Below, in pieces: positions 10,453 to 20,032 of a DNA stretch of 64,000 nucleotides. How positions within the stretch are numbered: position 1 is the first letter of the stretch; each line of letters begins with the position of its first letter. The stretch is taken from assembly GCA_016721435.1 (NCBI GenBank), contig JADKIC010000004.1, positions 62,001-126,000 of the forward strand, read 5' to 3'. The DNA is from Bacteroidota bacterium (GTDB lineage: Bacteria > Bacteroidota > Bacteroidia > AKYH767-A > OLB10). Made by a program: the position numbers and the translations under genes. The notes under the pieces are model-generated. The model saw only the letters and a list, made by a program, of their open reading frames with translations. It was not told the DNA's origin and did no database searches.

Positions 10453-10811
10453 AAAATTTTACACTTGTTCTCGGAGCATCTGAAAATCCTCAGCGTTATG
10501 CCAATATGGCGATTCGTCGGTTGAGGCAGCATCAGCATCCTGTGCATGCGGTGGGTTTGCGTCCCGGAAAAGTGGATGATGTAGAGATTCTAACCGGTCA
10601 ACCTTTATTTTCGGATGTGGATACCGTTACCTTGTATATTGGCCCGCAACATCAATCTTCCATTCACGATTACATTTTAAAGTTACACCCTCGCCGTGTG
10701 ATTTTTAATCCGGGGACGGAAGATCATTCTTTTCAGGATACCTTAAAAGCCCACGGTATTCAAGTGGAAGAAGCTTGTACATTGGTATTGTTGGGAACAG
10801 GACAATACTGA
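10449..10811 (+). CDS. CoA-binding domain protein (YccU-like)
   Basis: A 120-residue Rossmann-fold CoA-binding domain protein. Features are TLVLGASENPQRYANMAIRR (nucleotide-binding loop and first helix), HAVGLRPG, and IFNPGTEDHSF near the C terminus. Stand-alone proteins of this family occur widely, and their role is unclear. The start overlaps the MFS stop by 4 nt, indicating translational coupling. The stop lies 2 nt from the end of the convergent T9SS gene, so no terminator can fit between them. Confidence 0.85.
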   Translation: MKNFTLVLGASENPQRYANMAIRRLRQHQHPVHAVGLRPGKVDDVEILTGQPLFSDVDTVTLYIGPQHQSSIHDYILKLHPRRVIFNPGTEDHSFQDTLKAHGIQVEEACTLVLLGTGQY

Positions 10812-10813
10812 TT

Positions 10814-12538
10814 TTAATTCTTAACAATTTTAAATTGTGTAGTCAGGCCTTGCAGATTGATTAATTTAATAATGTAAAAACCATCTTGCAGCTGTTCCAT
10901 TGATATCGAATTATTGCTGCTATTCAATAAACAACGCATTTGGCAAGCCCCGCTCAAATCATACACTTCCAACTGGTAATATTCTGAATTGTTGAAGTTA
11001 AAAAATAACCTTTCATGAGTTGGGTTTGGATAGGGTGTTATTTTTGCTGAACTTCCGAATTCAGTTACAGTGGAGGGGGTCTGGGATAATTTCTGCAAGT
11101 AGGAATCAGTCCAGAGTGGAGTAAACGTGAGTATCGTATTCGTTGTTGAATCAAACAATACATCTTCATTGTAATTTCCAACATTTAAAATACTTCCCAG
11201 GTGATCAAATGCCAATGCTTTTCCATGGTCATCATTAACACTCCCCATCGTTTTTACCCATCTGAAATTTCCAGAATTATCAAGACTTAGAATGAATATA
11301 TCTGAATTGCCTGCAGCACTAACAGCATGAACTCCAATGCCGGGATCGAAATCTGTTGAACCATTGAATTGTCCTGTAATTAATAAATTATTTGAATTGT
11401 CAATAAGAGTTTCGAATGCGTAGTCGTGTTGGTTACTTTGACTGGTGCCGAAATGTTTAACCCATTGAAAACTCCCTGAATTGTCATATTTGCTTACAAA
11501 AGCATCGTATCCACCCGGACTAACAGCATAATTAATTCCCGGTCCCGGATCAAAATCAACCGTATCTCTGAATCCACCTGTGCAATAAATATTTCCTTGT
11601 TGATCGCATATTACTCTATACCAGTATTCAATACAATAGGGAGTGCCTTGCATTTGATGGGCCCATACTAAATTCCATTGGGCATCGTATTTAGCAATAA
11701 ACAAACTATTGCTTCCGCCAAGAGGATTGAGATTAGCTGACAAAATGTATTGCCCGCTATTAACATCGAAATCAACATTGCCGAAAAACCATCCTGTAGT
11801 GATCAGATTTCCACCCGGGTCAAATGTTATGTCTGTCATTGCCCCGGCCATTACTCTTGTTGATAGATGATTTCCGGAAGAGTCAAGTTTTACCATCATA
11901 GAGCTTAGCCATGTAAATGGTGATGGTAGGGAGATGATATGAACCCCTGCTCCGGGATCACTATCTAATGTGAACCTGAAATCGGCACAAATAAATACAT
12001 CACCGGTTGTGTCAATAATTACTTTGCTGTATTGACTTAGAAAATGGGTGTTCCAATCTTTTGCCCAAATGAAATTTCCGGCTGAATCGAGTTTTAGAAG
12101 AAATAAACTAACGGTATCGGTTATTAAAGTGAAATTTCCAATTCCCGGATCAAAATCGGCAGAATCAATATAATAACCGAGTGCATATAAATTATTATCG
12201 CTGTCAATAGTCAATGAAAAGGCGAAATCTGGAGATTCACCTCCCACTGATTTGGCCCAGATAAAATTTCCGTTGTTATTATACTTGATTATAAATACTT
12301 CAGCATTATTATTTGTACCATTTTCAGTGAGCAAGGCTATACCCGGACCGGGATCTGCATCGAATGTATGTGAATATGTTCCCAGCGTATACACATTGCC
12401 AGAGCCATCACATTGAACATCCAACACCACTTCTGCACCATTACCTGAAATTGGCTGTGCCCATTCAAATTGCGATGATTGGCCGTTGCCTTGAAAATAT
12501 AGAATGATAAACAGGCTTATAATCCGTAACTTTTTCAT
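10814..12538 (-). CDS. Secreted beta-propeller-like repeat protein with T9SS sorting domain
   Basis: 574 residues. An N-terminal signal peptide (MKKLRIISLFIILYFQGNG) is followed by about seven repeats of roughly 60-70 residues. Each has an aspartate-glycine-rich turn related to D(F/A)DPGPG and a GNF.WAK.. strand (DADPGPG, DFDPGIG, DSDPGAG, DFDVNSG, DFDPGPG, DFDPGIG). This resembles the SBBP-type propeller repeats of Bacteroidota. The last ~80 residues form a type A T9SS sorting domain: ITPYPNPTHERLFF, LEVYDLSGA, DGFYIIKL and QFKIVKN. The protein is therefore expected at the cell surface or outside the cell. The DPGPG turns could bind calcium; this is inference. It converges with the upstream MFS operon. 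Confidence 0.88.
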   Translation of the reverse strand: MKKLRIISLFIILYFQGNGQSSQFEWAQPISGNGAEVVLDVQCDGSGNVYTLGTYSHTFDADPGPGIALLTENGTNNNAEVFIIKYNNNGNFIWAKSVGGESPDFAFSLTIDSDNNLYALGYYIDSADFDPGIGNFTLITDTVSLFLLKLDSAGNFIWAKDWNTHFLSQYSKVIIDTTGDVFICADFRFTLDSDPGAGVHIISLPSPFTWLSSMMVKLDSSGNHLSTRVMAGAMTDITFDPGGNLITTGWFFGNVDFDVNSGQYILSANLNPLGGSNSLFIAKYDAQWNLVWAHQMQGTPYCIEYWYRVICDQQGNIYCTGGFRDTVDFDPGPGINYAVSPGGYDAFVSKYDNSGSFQWVKHFGTSQSNQHDYAFETLIDNSNNLLITGQFNGSTDFDPGIGVHAVSAAGNSDIFILSLDNSGNFRWVKTMGSVNDDHGKALAFDHLGSILNVGNYNEDVLFDSTTNTILTFTPLWTDSYLQKLSQTPSTVTEFGSSAKITPYPNPTHERLFFNFNNSEYYQLEVYDLSGACQMRCLLNSSNNSISMEQLQDGFYIIKLINLQGLTTQFKIVKN

Positions 12539-12633
12539 AATTATAACAAATTTAGTCTTTATTCTCTAAAAAAGCATGCTGACCCTGAAATCCTATATAC
12601 AATTTTGAAAAGTGAAACGGTTCATGAAAAACC

Positions 12634-13974
12634 TTACCCCTTAAACTTTAACGTAAAAACTGTTCCTATGTCGGGTTCAGAATCAACTAGAACTTCTATT
12701 TGATGAAAACCTGCGATCGTTTTGACAATAGGAAGTCCGAGACCGTAGCCATCGGCTTTGCTTTTGTTGAGTCGTTTGAAACGATCAAAAATACTGGGTA
12801 GCTCAACTTTTTCCATGCCGATACCTGTATCTTTAATTTCAACTTGAAATTTACCCTCAACCTTTCGGGTGGTAATCATTAAACTACCACCGGGCCTGTT
12901 GTATTTGATGGCATTGTTGACCAGATTCATGAACATAGTAAAAAGTAGTGTTTTATTACAAGGGCCGAAGGTATAGTCTTCGTAAAAATGTTTGTAAAGT
13001 TTGATTTCTCTTTCGTTGAGGCGTTCTTCTATTTCTTCCAGTACTTCATCCAGGAGCGCATTCATCTGAATATGCTCTTGCTTTAAGTATTGATCATTTT
13101 CAATTTTAGAAATCAATAAAAGCGCTTTGATAATCCGACTCATTCGATTCAATGTGCGTTGCGAATCGGTTAGCTTTATCATCACCTCGTCTGAAACATT
13201 CCTTCAATCATGATGTTTTCTACTCTGTTCTGAATGATGCTGATGGGCGTTTGTAATTCATGCGAAACATTGCTGATGAATTCCTTTTCTATTTGAAAGG
13301 TGTCTTTCAGCTTATGCATCATTTCGTTGATCCGGGAATCCAGTTTGTTGAATTCAGAGGTGGTACTGGAGATCGGTCGAAAGTCAAAGGAAGTAGGAGA
13401 GGGACAGGTAAAGTTTTGTGCTGATAATTTTATTCAGTGGTTTCAATAGCAATCTACGAAGCCTAAGTCTATAAAAGGAAACCAGAATGACTGCCAGCAT
13501 CATAAACAACAAGAATTTTTGAATGATGGATCGCAGCTCATTGATGGTGCCAATGCCTTCGCCGATATTCAGCTCGTACATTTGGTTGTCATATAAAAAG
13601 GTCTTTTGATAATGCGATGCTGCAATTGTTCGCCTTCGATGGACCAGGTCTCATTTTTTATCTGAGTGCCTTGTTCCATTAGCTGTGGATCGATTATCGG
13701 ATAAATCGCGACAAATTCTTCCTTCAAAATATTGTAACTCTCAAAACTGCAATCCTGCTCGCACAATATCTGCAATACTTCCTTTTTTTACGGTGAGAAG
13801 CACACGCTCACTGCGTGCGGTAAGTCGCTTGTCGATATGGTCATAAACAATTCGTTCAACAAGAAGCGGAAGTAATGCAATAAAGGCAAGAATAATTAAT
13901 GCTTTGGAAACGGCATTGTAGACTGCAAATTTAACCTGTATCGTCATGGAGCCGTCTCTGAAGATGTTTCGCAC
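12634..13974 (-). CDS. Sensor histidine kinase (multiple frame breaks)
   Basis: Membrane sensor kinase partner of the adjacent OmpR-type regulator. The N-terminal piece (13741-13974) has a transmembrane helix (ALIILAFIALLPLLV). The next pieces hold a periplasmic sensor (EQDCSFESYNILKEEFVAIY, MYELNIGEGIGTINELRS), and a second helix (FLLFMMLAVILVSFY) follows. The region 13194-13330 translates to the H-box KEFISNVSHELQTPIS. The C-terminal piece (12634-13185) carries the ATPase domain: N box LVNNAIKYNRPGG, DTGIGM and YGLGLPIVKTIAG. At least four single-base shifts separate these; one near 13200 is repaired by one A (EGNVSDEVMIKL). Order and content are complete, so the intact gene probably exists. 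The ligand is unknown. Confidence 0.82.
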
Positions 13975-13984
13975 AGTGGTTAAA

Positions 13985-14658
13985 TTAGGCGTTTACCCGA
14001 TAACCTACCCCGCGCACGGTTTCAAACCAATCGGTGCTGGCATGTGCGGAAAGTTTCTTACGGAGATTCTTTACATGTACATCTATGTAGTTGGATTCAT
14101 AGTCATCTTCCAAAACATCTCCCCAGATATGCTCAGTAAGTTGAATTCGTGTCAACACCCTGTTTTTATGCAAAGCAAGGTAATGGAGTAAATCAAATTC
14201 TTTCTTCGTGAGGTTTATGCTCTGTCCGCTACAATGTACAGTTCTGTTCTGAATGTCGATTTCGAAATCGTGAATATGAATAACATTTGATTTGAGTCCG
14301 TGCTTTCTTCGAAGAATAGCCTGCATTCTGCTGTGTAATTCCGCCAGCGAAAAGGGCTTGGAAATGTAATCATCAGCCCCAAGATCCAATCCCGCAATTT
14401 TATCTTCTACTTCTCCGCGAGCAGTCAGCACTATAAAAGCACTTTCAATACCTGCTTTTTCGACTCCTTGAGTAAATCCATACCATCCATATCCGGTAAA
14501 CCGAGATCAAGAAGGATGAAATCGTAGCTGTTCGCGTGAATTTTATCGGAAGCACTCTTTCCGTTGAACGCTACATCGCAATTGAAGTTTTGCCTTGACA
14601 GATAAATCTCCATTTCATGAGAGAGCGATCGTTCATCTTCTACTATGAGTACATTCAT
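13985..14658 (-). CDS. OmpR-family response regulator (one frame break)
   Basis: DNA-binding response regulator pairing with the kinase encoded immediately downstream. The receiver domain has the acidic pair in IVEDERS, the phosphoacceptor aspartate in ILLDLGLPDMDG, and, after the break, LTARGEVEDKIAGLDLGADD and the conserved lysine in YISKPFS. The C-terminal winged helix ends with RKKLSAHASTDWFETVRGVG followed by YRVNA. The break near 14455 is cured by one A in a five-A run (KESKKAGIESAFIVLTARGE). Full length is about 224 residues. The stop is 11 nt from the kinase start. Its target genes are unknown. Confidence 0.9.
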
Positions 14659-14764
14659 TATTTACAGTATTGAGGGTGAAGTTATTGTTAATTGTTAAAT
14701 TATACAAAGAAGGGTCAAAAATACGTCACTCTAATGAAGATTTGAGGAGGGAAGCTCTTTATAA

Positions 14765-15968
14765 TTAGTTTTCAGTAGTATAAACCATTTCTATAGCTTT
14801 CAAAATGAGTTTGCAAGCAGTTTCCATTTCTGTATCAGTAATGATCAGTGGAGGGGATAATCTTAATTTATGCGGAGCAAATAAAAACCAGTCGGTGATA
14901 ACACCCAGTGAGACACATTTGCTGATTACCTCATGGGCGATCCGCTCATGTCCGAAATCAATAGCCAGAAGTAATCCCCGACCACTGATGATTTAATACC
15001 GGGATGAACCAACAGATCTCTTGCTATTTTTTCCAATGCACTAACTCTTGATTTTATATCAATCGATTCAATAACTTCAATATTGGCCAATGCAGCCGCA
15101 CAGCAAACCGGATGCCCGCCAAATGTGGTGATATGCCCAAGCACAGGATTATCACTGAGCGCTGACATGATTTTAGCCGTACTCATAAAAGCACCGATCG
15201 GCATCCCGCCTCCCATTCCCTTCGCCATGACAAGTATGTCAGGAACGATTCCTTCTCCCAGGCAAGCAAAGAAATCTCCTGTTCTTCCAAAACCTGTTTG
15301 AATTTCATCCGCAACGAAGAGTGCTCGGTTTCGGTACAGCGTAATCGTAAGGCTTGAAGAAATTCACTGTCGACAGGTTCGGCTCCGGCCTCTCCGCGAA
15401 TAATTTCTACAAATACAGCTGCAGTATCATGATCGATGAATTCCAGTACACTAAAATCACCGGGATTCAAATGATGCACATGAGGCAATAGCGGTTCGAA
15501 AGGTGATGTAAAATAATCGCTACTCATTAAGCTCAATGCACCTGTAGTTGAACCATGATAGGCATCCTTGAATGAAAATATTTTAGATCTTCCAGTCACG
15601 CGTCTCGAAAGTTTTATAGCACCCTCAATGGCTTCTGTACCTGAGTTTACAAAGTACACACTATCAAGAGGAGGAAAAATGCCGACCAGCTTTTGTGCCA
15701 GTAACACCTGCGGCGATAGAATATATTCTCCGTACACCATCAAGTGCATGTATTTCTCTAACTGTTCGTTAATCGCCTTCAATACATGCGGGTGACGATG
15801 TCCGACATTGCTCACGGAAATCCCACTGATCATATCCATCCATTGCTCTTCGTTGGCACCATAGAGATAGATGCCCTCTGCGCTAACCACTTCAAGCGCC
15901 ATAGGAGCCGGACTCGTTTGAGCCTGATGCCGAAGGAATAATTGTCGCAGGCTGAGCTGCATGATCAA
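14765..15968 (-). CDS. Class III PLP aminotransferase (two frame breaks)
   Basis: Pyridoxal-phosphate fold type I enzyme of the acetylornithine/4-aminobutyrate aminotransferase group, about 401 residues when joined. Motifs are the N-terminal GISVSNVGHRHP, FVNSGTEAIEGAIKLSRR, the SFKDAYHGSTTGALSL helix, VADEIQTGFGRTG (in the shifted segment), and the PLP-lysine motif VMAKGMGGGMPIGA. The C terminus reads FAPHKLRLSPPLIITDTEM. Breaks near 15317 (a missing G; ETEALFVADE) and near 14975 (a missing G; VVGGLLLAIDFG) split it. The ATG overlaps the valS stop by 4 nt, so the two are probably co-transcribed. Substrate cannot be fixed from sequence. Confidence 0.86.
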
Positions 15969-18648
15969 AGTGAAGTTAATGCATCTTCAATGGCACGTAT
16001 TTTCGCTTCGGCATCCGATTTTTTCTTTTCTTCTGCGGCTACGACTTCCGGCTTAGCGTTACTGACAAAACGCTCATTGCCGAGTTTATTCATGACGGAT
16101 TGAAGAAATCCTTTCGTGTAAGTTAATTCATCAGTAAGACGTTTTTTCTCCCCTTCCTTATCCATGTTTTCACTGATCGGAATAAAGCATTCCAATTCAC
16201 GAACTACAAAGGGGAAAGTGTCTGACGGTTTTTCACTGATAGCTTCTATCGAAGATAAATTTGCTAACTTCATGATTGCATCGCCAAATAGGGTAAGGCT
16301 TTTTGAAGTGCCTTTAGTTCTTACTTTCAGCGCAATTGCCTCCTTCGGACTCAAGCCCTTGCTTTGTCGGAAATTTCTAATTTCAGCAATCAATTCAGTA
16401 GCGAGAGGAAATGCCGCAAGTACTTCGGTATTGATTTTTTCTGATTTAGGCCAGTGAGCAACAATGATATCATCACCAGCTTTTCTTTCTTTTAAGAGAT
16501 GCCAAAGTTCTTCAGTAATAAAGGGCATGAAGGGATGCATAGTACATAGAATTCGCTCGAAGAAGGTAATGGTTGAAGCCAATGTGGCTGCATCAATGGG
16601 TTGCTGATACGCCGGCTTAATGAGTTCCAGATACCAGGCGCAGAAATCATCCCATACCAATTTATAGCTGCTCATCAATGCATCCGAGATGCGAAGCTTT
16701 TCGTAATGGTCATTGATCTCCAGAATAGATTCACTCCATCTGGAATTAAACCATTCTATGGCAATTTTATTTACTTCCGTCTGAGCCAATTTATCGTCTA
16801 CTTCCCAGCCTTTCACCAATCGGAAAGCATTCCAGATTTTATTGCTAAAATTCCTTCCTTGTTCGCATAACCCTTCGTCAAACAATAAATCATTTCCGGC
16901 GGGTGAAGACAATAGCATTCCTACACGAACTCCATCCGCACTGTACTTCGTTATCAAATCGAGAGGGTCGGGAGAGTTGCCCAACGATTTACTCATCTTC
17001 CTGCCTTGTTTGTCCCGAACAATGCCGGTGAGGTAAACATTGTTAAATGGTTTTTTTCCTCTGTACTCATATCCTGCCATGATCATTCTGGCAATCCAGA
17101 AAAATAAAATTTCAGGGGCAGAAACCAGATCGTTAGTGGGTAGTAGTAATTGATGTCTTTGTTATTGGGATCCTTAAATCCATCAAATACAGAGATGGGC
17201 CATAACCATGAACTGAACCAGGTGTCCAGCACATCTTCATCCTGACGGATATCCGACGCCGTTACACCATTATTCTCTTTTTGTAAAAGTAGAAGTGCTT
17301 CTTCTGCAGTTTTGCATACCACTACGTTTCCTTTGTTGTCATACCAGGCCGGGATACGTTGCCCCCACCAGAGTTGCCGGGAAATACACCAGTCGTGAAC
17401 ATTTTCCATCCAATGACGATAGGTATTCACGAATTTTTCAGGAATGAGTTTCACTTCTCCATCCATCACCGCATTTAAGGCAGGCTTAGAGAACTCTTTC
17501 ATACGGACAAACCATTGCAGGCTGAGACGGGGTTCAATAACAGCATCCGTCCGCTCACTATATCCAACTTTATTAGTGTAATCTTCAATTTTAAGTACGT
17601 GTCCCATCTCCTGCAAGTCCTTTACAATTTTCTTGCGGACAACGAATCGATCTTCTCCAATGTAAAATCCGGCAGCGTTACTCATGGTGCCATCAGCATT
17701 TAAAGTATCGATAACTTCCAGTTTATGTTTTAGACCAAGGTTATAGTCATTGATATCATGTGCAGGAGTCACCTTCAAAGCACCAGTTCCGAATTCCATC
17801 AAAATGTAATCATCAAAAATAATTGGGACACGACGGTTCACCATGGGAATGATTGCATATTTTCCCTTCAGATGTGTGTAACGCGGATCTTCCGGATGCA
17901 CACAAACGCCGGTATCACCCAAAATAGTTTCCGGACGAACTGTTGCAATAGTGATGACTTCGTTCGCGTCAATTTTTTGCTGCAAAGCATTTTTATCAGC
18001 AGCGTCAAATGGTTCGTCTTTGTCAACCAAAACATAGCTAACGTATACCAATTTTGACTGTACTTCTTTATGGATTACTTCTTCATCACTCACTGCCGTC
18101 AGGCCCGCGGGATCCCAATTGACCATCCGCATGCCCCGGTAGATATAGCCCTTTTTGAAAAGATCAATAAATACATCAATCACGGCCTCGCTCAAATCAT
18201 CTTCCATCGTAAAGCGGGTGCGGTCCCAGTCACAGGAAGCGCCAAGTTTTTTCAATTGTTCAAGAATAATTCCTCCGTATTTCTCCTTCCATTCCCAGGC
18301 ATATTTAAGAAATTCTTCGCGGCTGAGGTCCGATTTTTTGATGCCTTTTTCGCGCAGCATTTGCACCACTTTCGCTTCGGTGGCGATAGAGGCATGGTCG
18401 GTGCCCGGAACCCAACATGCATTTTTTCCCAACATTCGGGCACGTCGAATCATCACATCCTGAAGCGTATTGTTCATCATATGACCCATGTGCAGTACGC
18501 CGGTCACATTTGGTGGCGGAATTACAATGGTATAAGGTTCACGCTCATCAGGTACAGAGCGGAAATAGCCTTGTCGCATCCAGTAGGAATACCATTTGGT
18601 TTCTGCAATTTCAGCCTGAAATGTCTTTGAAATCTCCATAATTTTCAC
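15965..18648 (-). CDS. valS: Valyl-tRNA synthetase (one frame break)
   Basis: Class I aminoacyl-tRNA synthetase charging tRNA-Val, with editing. About 895 residues. The HIGH motif is present as PPPNVTGVLHMGHMMNN, the tRNA-editing region as TIATVRPETILGDTGVCVHP, the WCISRQLWWGQRIPAWY block follows, and the KMSKS motif is KMSKSLGNSPDP. A C-terminal coiled coil follows (KKKSDAEAKIRAIEDALTSL). The frame breaks near 17135; one extra C after the YYY codons gives PTNDLVSAPEILFFWIARMI and joins the halves. An essential single-copy gene cannot be broken in a living cell, so this is strong evidence for base-calling error. Start ATG at 18648 (18639 is an alternative). The downstream aminotransferase overlaps by 4 nt. 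Confidence 0.96.
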
Positions 18649-18673
18649 TCACTAGGGCCATTTTAGCCGGTCA

Positions 18674-18681
18674 CAAAGATA
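18674..18681 (-). promoter_or_regulatory. Candidate -7 element for valS
   Basis: On the minus strand this reads TATCTTTG, an exact match to the Bacteroidota -7 consensus TAnnTTTG, about 26 nt before the valS ATG. No good -33 TTG sits at the expected 19-21 nt spacing; the nearest is about 25 nt away. Support is therefore partial. Confidence 0.3.
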
Positions 18682-18754
18682 TAAAATGCCATGGGCAGTA
18701 TAAATTCAAAATGCCTGTAATTAGAGGAATTCGGTTATTTTTGGGCATTCGCTT

Positions 18755-19998
18755 ATGAAGATAAACCTCACCACCCGCATATTTATTGGTATGTTACTCG
18801 GGATTCTTACCGGCTATTTATACCGCGAGTTTAATCCTGAACCGGAGAAATTTAACAAGTTTGCAGAGAATATTCAGATTTTGAGTGATATTTTCCTTCG
18901 ACTCATCAAGATGATTATTGCGCCACTGGTTTTTAGTACACTGGTGTATGGAGTTGCAAAAGTGGGCGATTTTAAAAGTGTGGGACGAATCGGGATTAAG
19001 ACTATTTTATATTTTCAATTCGCCACTCTTTTAGCGCTAGCCTTAGGGTTAATATTAGTGAATTTATTTGAACCCGGACATGTAATGAAACTTCCTTTGC
19101 CGGCTATAGATGCTAACAGTGGAATTACCAATAAAGCACCAGCCCTAAGGGAATTTATAACACATGTGATTCCAAAGAGTGTAGTGGAAGCAATGGCCAA
19201 CAACGAAATTCTGCCCATAGTTATATTCTCCTTGTTTTTTGGTATTGCTGCGGCATCAATGGGTGAAAAGGCAAAGAGTGTCGTGAATGCCTTAGATACT
19301 GTTGGACATATCATGTTTAAAGTAACTAATTACGTGATGCAATTTGCGCCATTTGGTGTTTTCGGTGCTATTGCGGCTGTAGTAGCGAAACAGGGACTGA
19401 GTATTATTGGAGGGTATCTTTATTTGATTGCCTGTTTTTATTTCGGTCTGATTTTTTTCGGAGTGGTAATATTGGGATTGATTTGTTTTAGCTTGAAAAT
19501 TCCATTCTTTAAATTGTTGAGTCATGTTAAGAGCCGATGTTACTCGCATTTTCAACGGCTTCTTCTGAGTCTGCTTTTCCTAAAACAGTGGAAGCTTTAG
19601 AGAAATATGGATGCAGCAACCGTATTATTTCCTTCGTTCTTCCGCTTGGATATTCCTTTAATCTCGATGGTTCTATTATGTACATGACTTTTGCAACCGT
19701 ATTTATTGCGCAAGCTTATGGAATCGATTTAAGTTTACAACAAGAAATAACAATGATGTTGATGCTCTTAGTCACCAGTAAGGGAATGGCGGGAGTGCCA
19801 AGGGCATCGTTGGTAGTGATAGCAGGAATGCTGAGTGCGTTCAATATACCGGAAGCCGGCTTATTGTTGCTGTTGGGAATTGATCAGTTGCTGGATATGG
19901 GGAGAAGTGCTACCAATGTTGTTGGCAATGCTGTGGCTACTGCAGTTGTTAGTAAGTGGGAGGGTGAATTGAATGTGGTGGAAGAACGAAAGGAGTAA
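18755..19998 (+). CDS. Dicarboxylate/amino acid:cation symporter, DctA/GltT type (one frame break)
   Basis: Inner-membrane SDF-family Na+ or H+ symporter for C4-dicarboxylates or acidic amino acids, about 415 residues. The N terminus has hydrophobic helices (IFIGMLLGILTGYLY, IKMIIAPLVFSTLVYG). The second frame carries the re-entrant hairpin serine motif AFSTASSESAFPKT, the GYSFNLDGSIMYMTFATVF helix and GMAGVPRASLVVI, then DMGRSATNVVGN near the end. The break near 19526 is cured by one A (HVKEPMLLAFS). The substrate cannot be fixed. It is divergent from valS across 106 bp and convergent with the kinase at 20033. Confidence 0.92.
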
Positions 19999-20032
19999 AT
20001 TCATTTCATCATAATTTCAAGTTGTTTCGGAT

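Noticed and set aside
12547..12554. TAAATTTG as promoter of the beta-propeller T9SS gene
   Set aside because: It matches the -7 consensus but lies only about 9 nt from the ATG with no -33 element, so it would give a leaderless transcript.
15965..18648. valS as a genuine pseudogene
   Set aside because: One restored C in a C run recovers the conserved motif, and a sole valyl-tRNA synthetase gene is essential.
18736..18743. TATTTTTG as promoter of the dicarboxylate symporter
   Set aside because: It is too close to the ATG (12 nt) and has no -33 partner.
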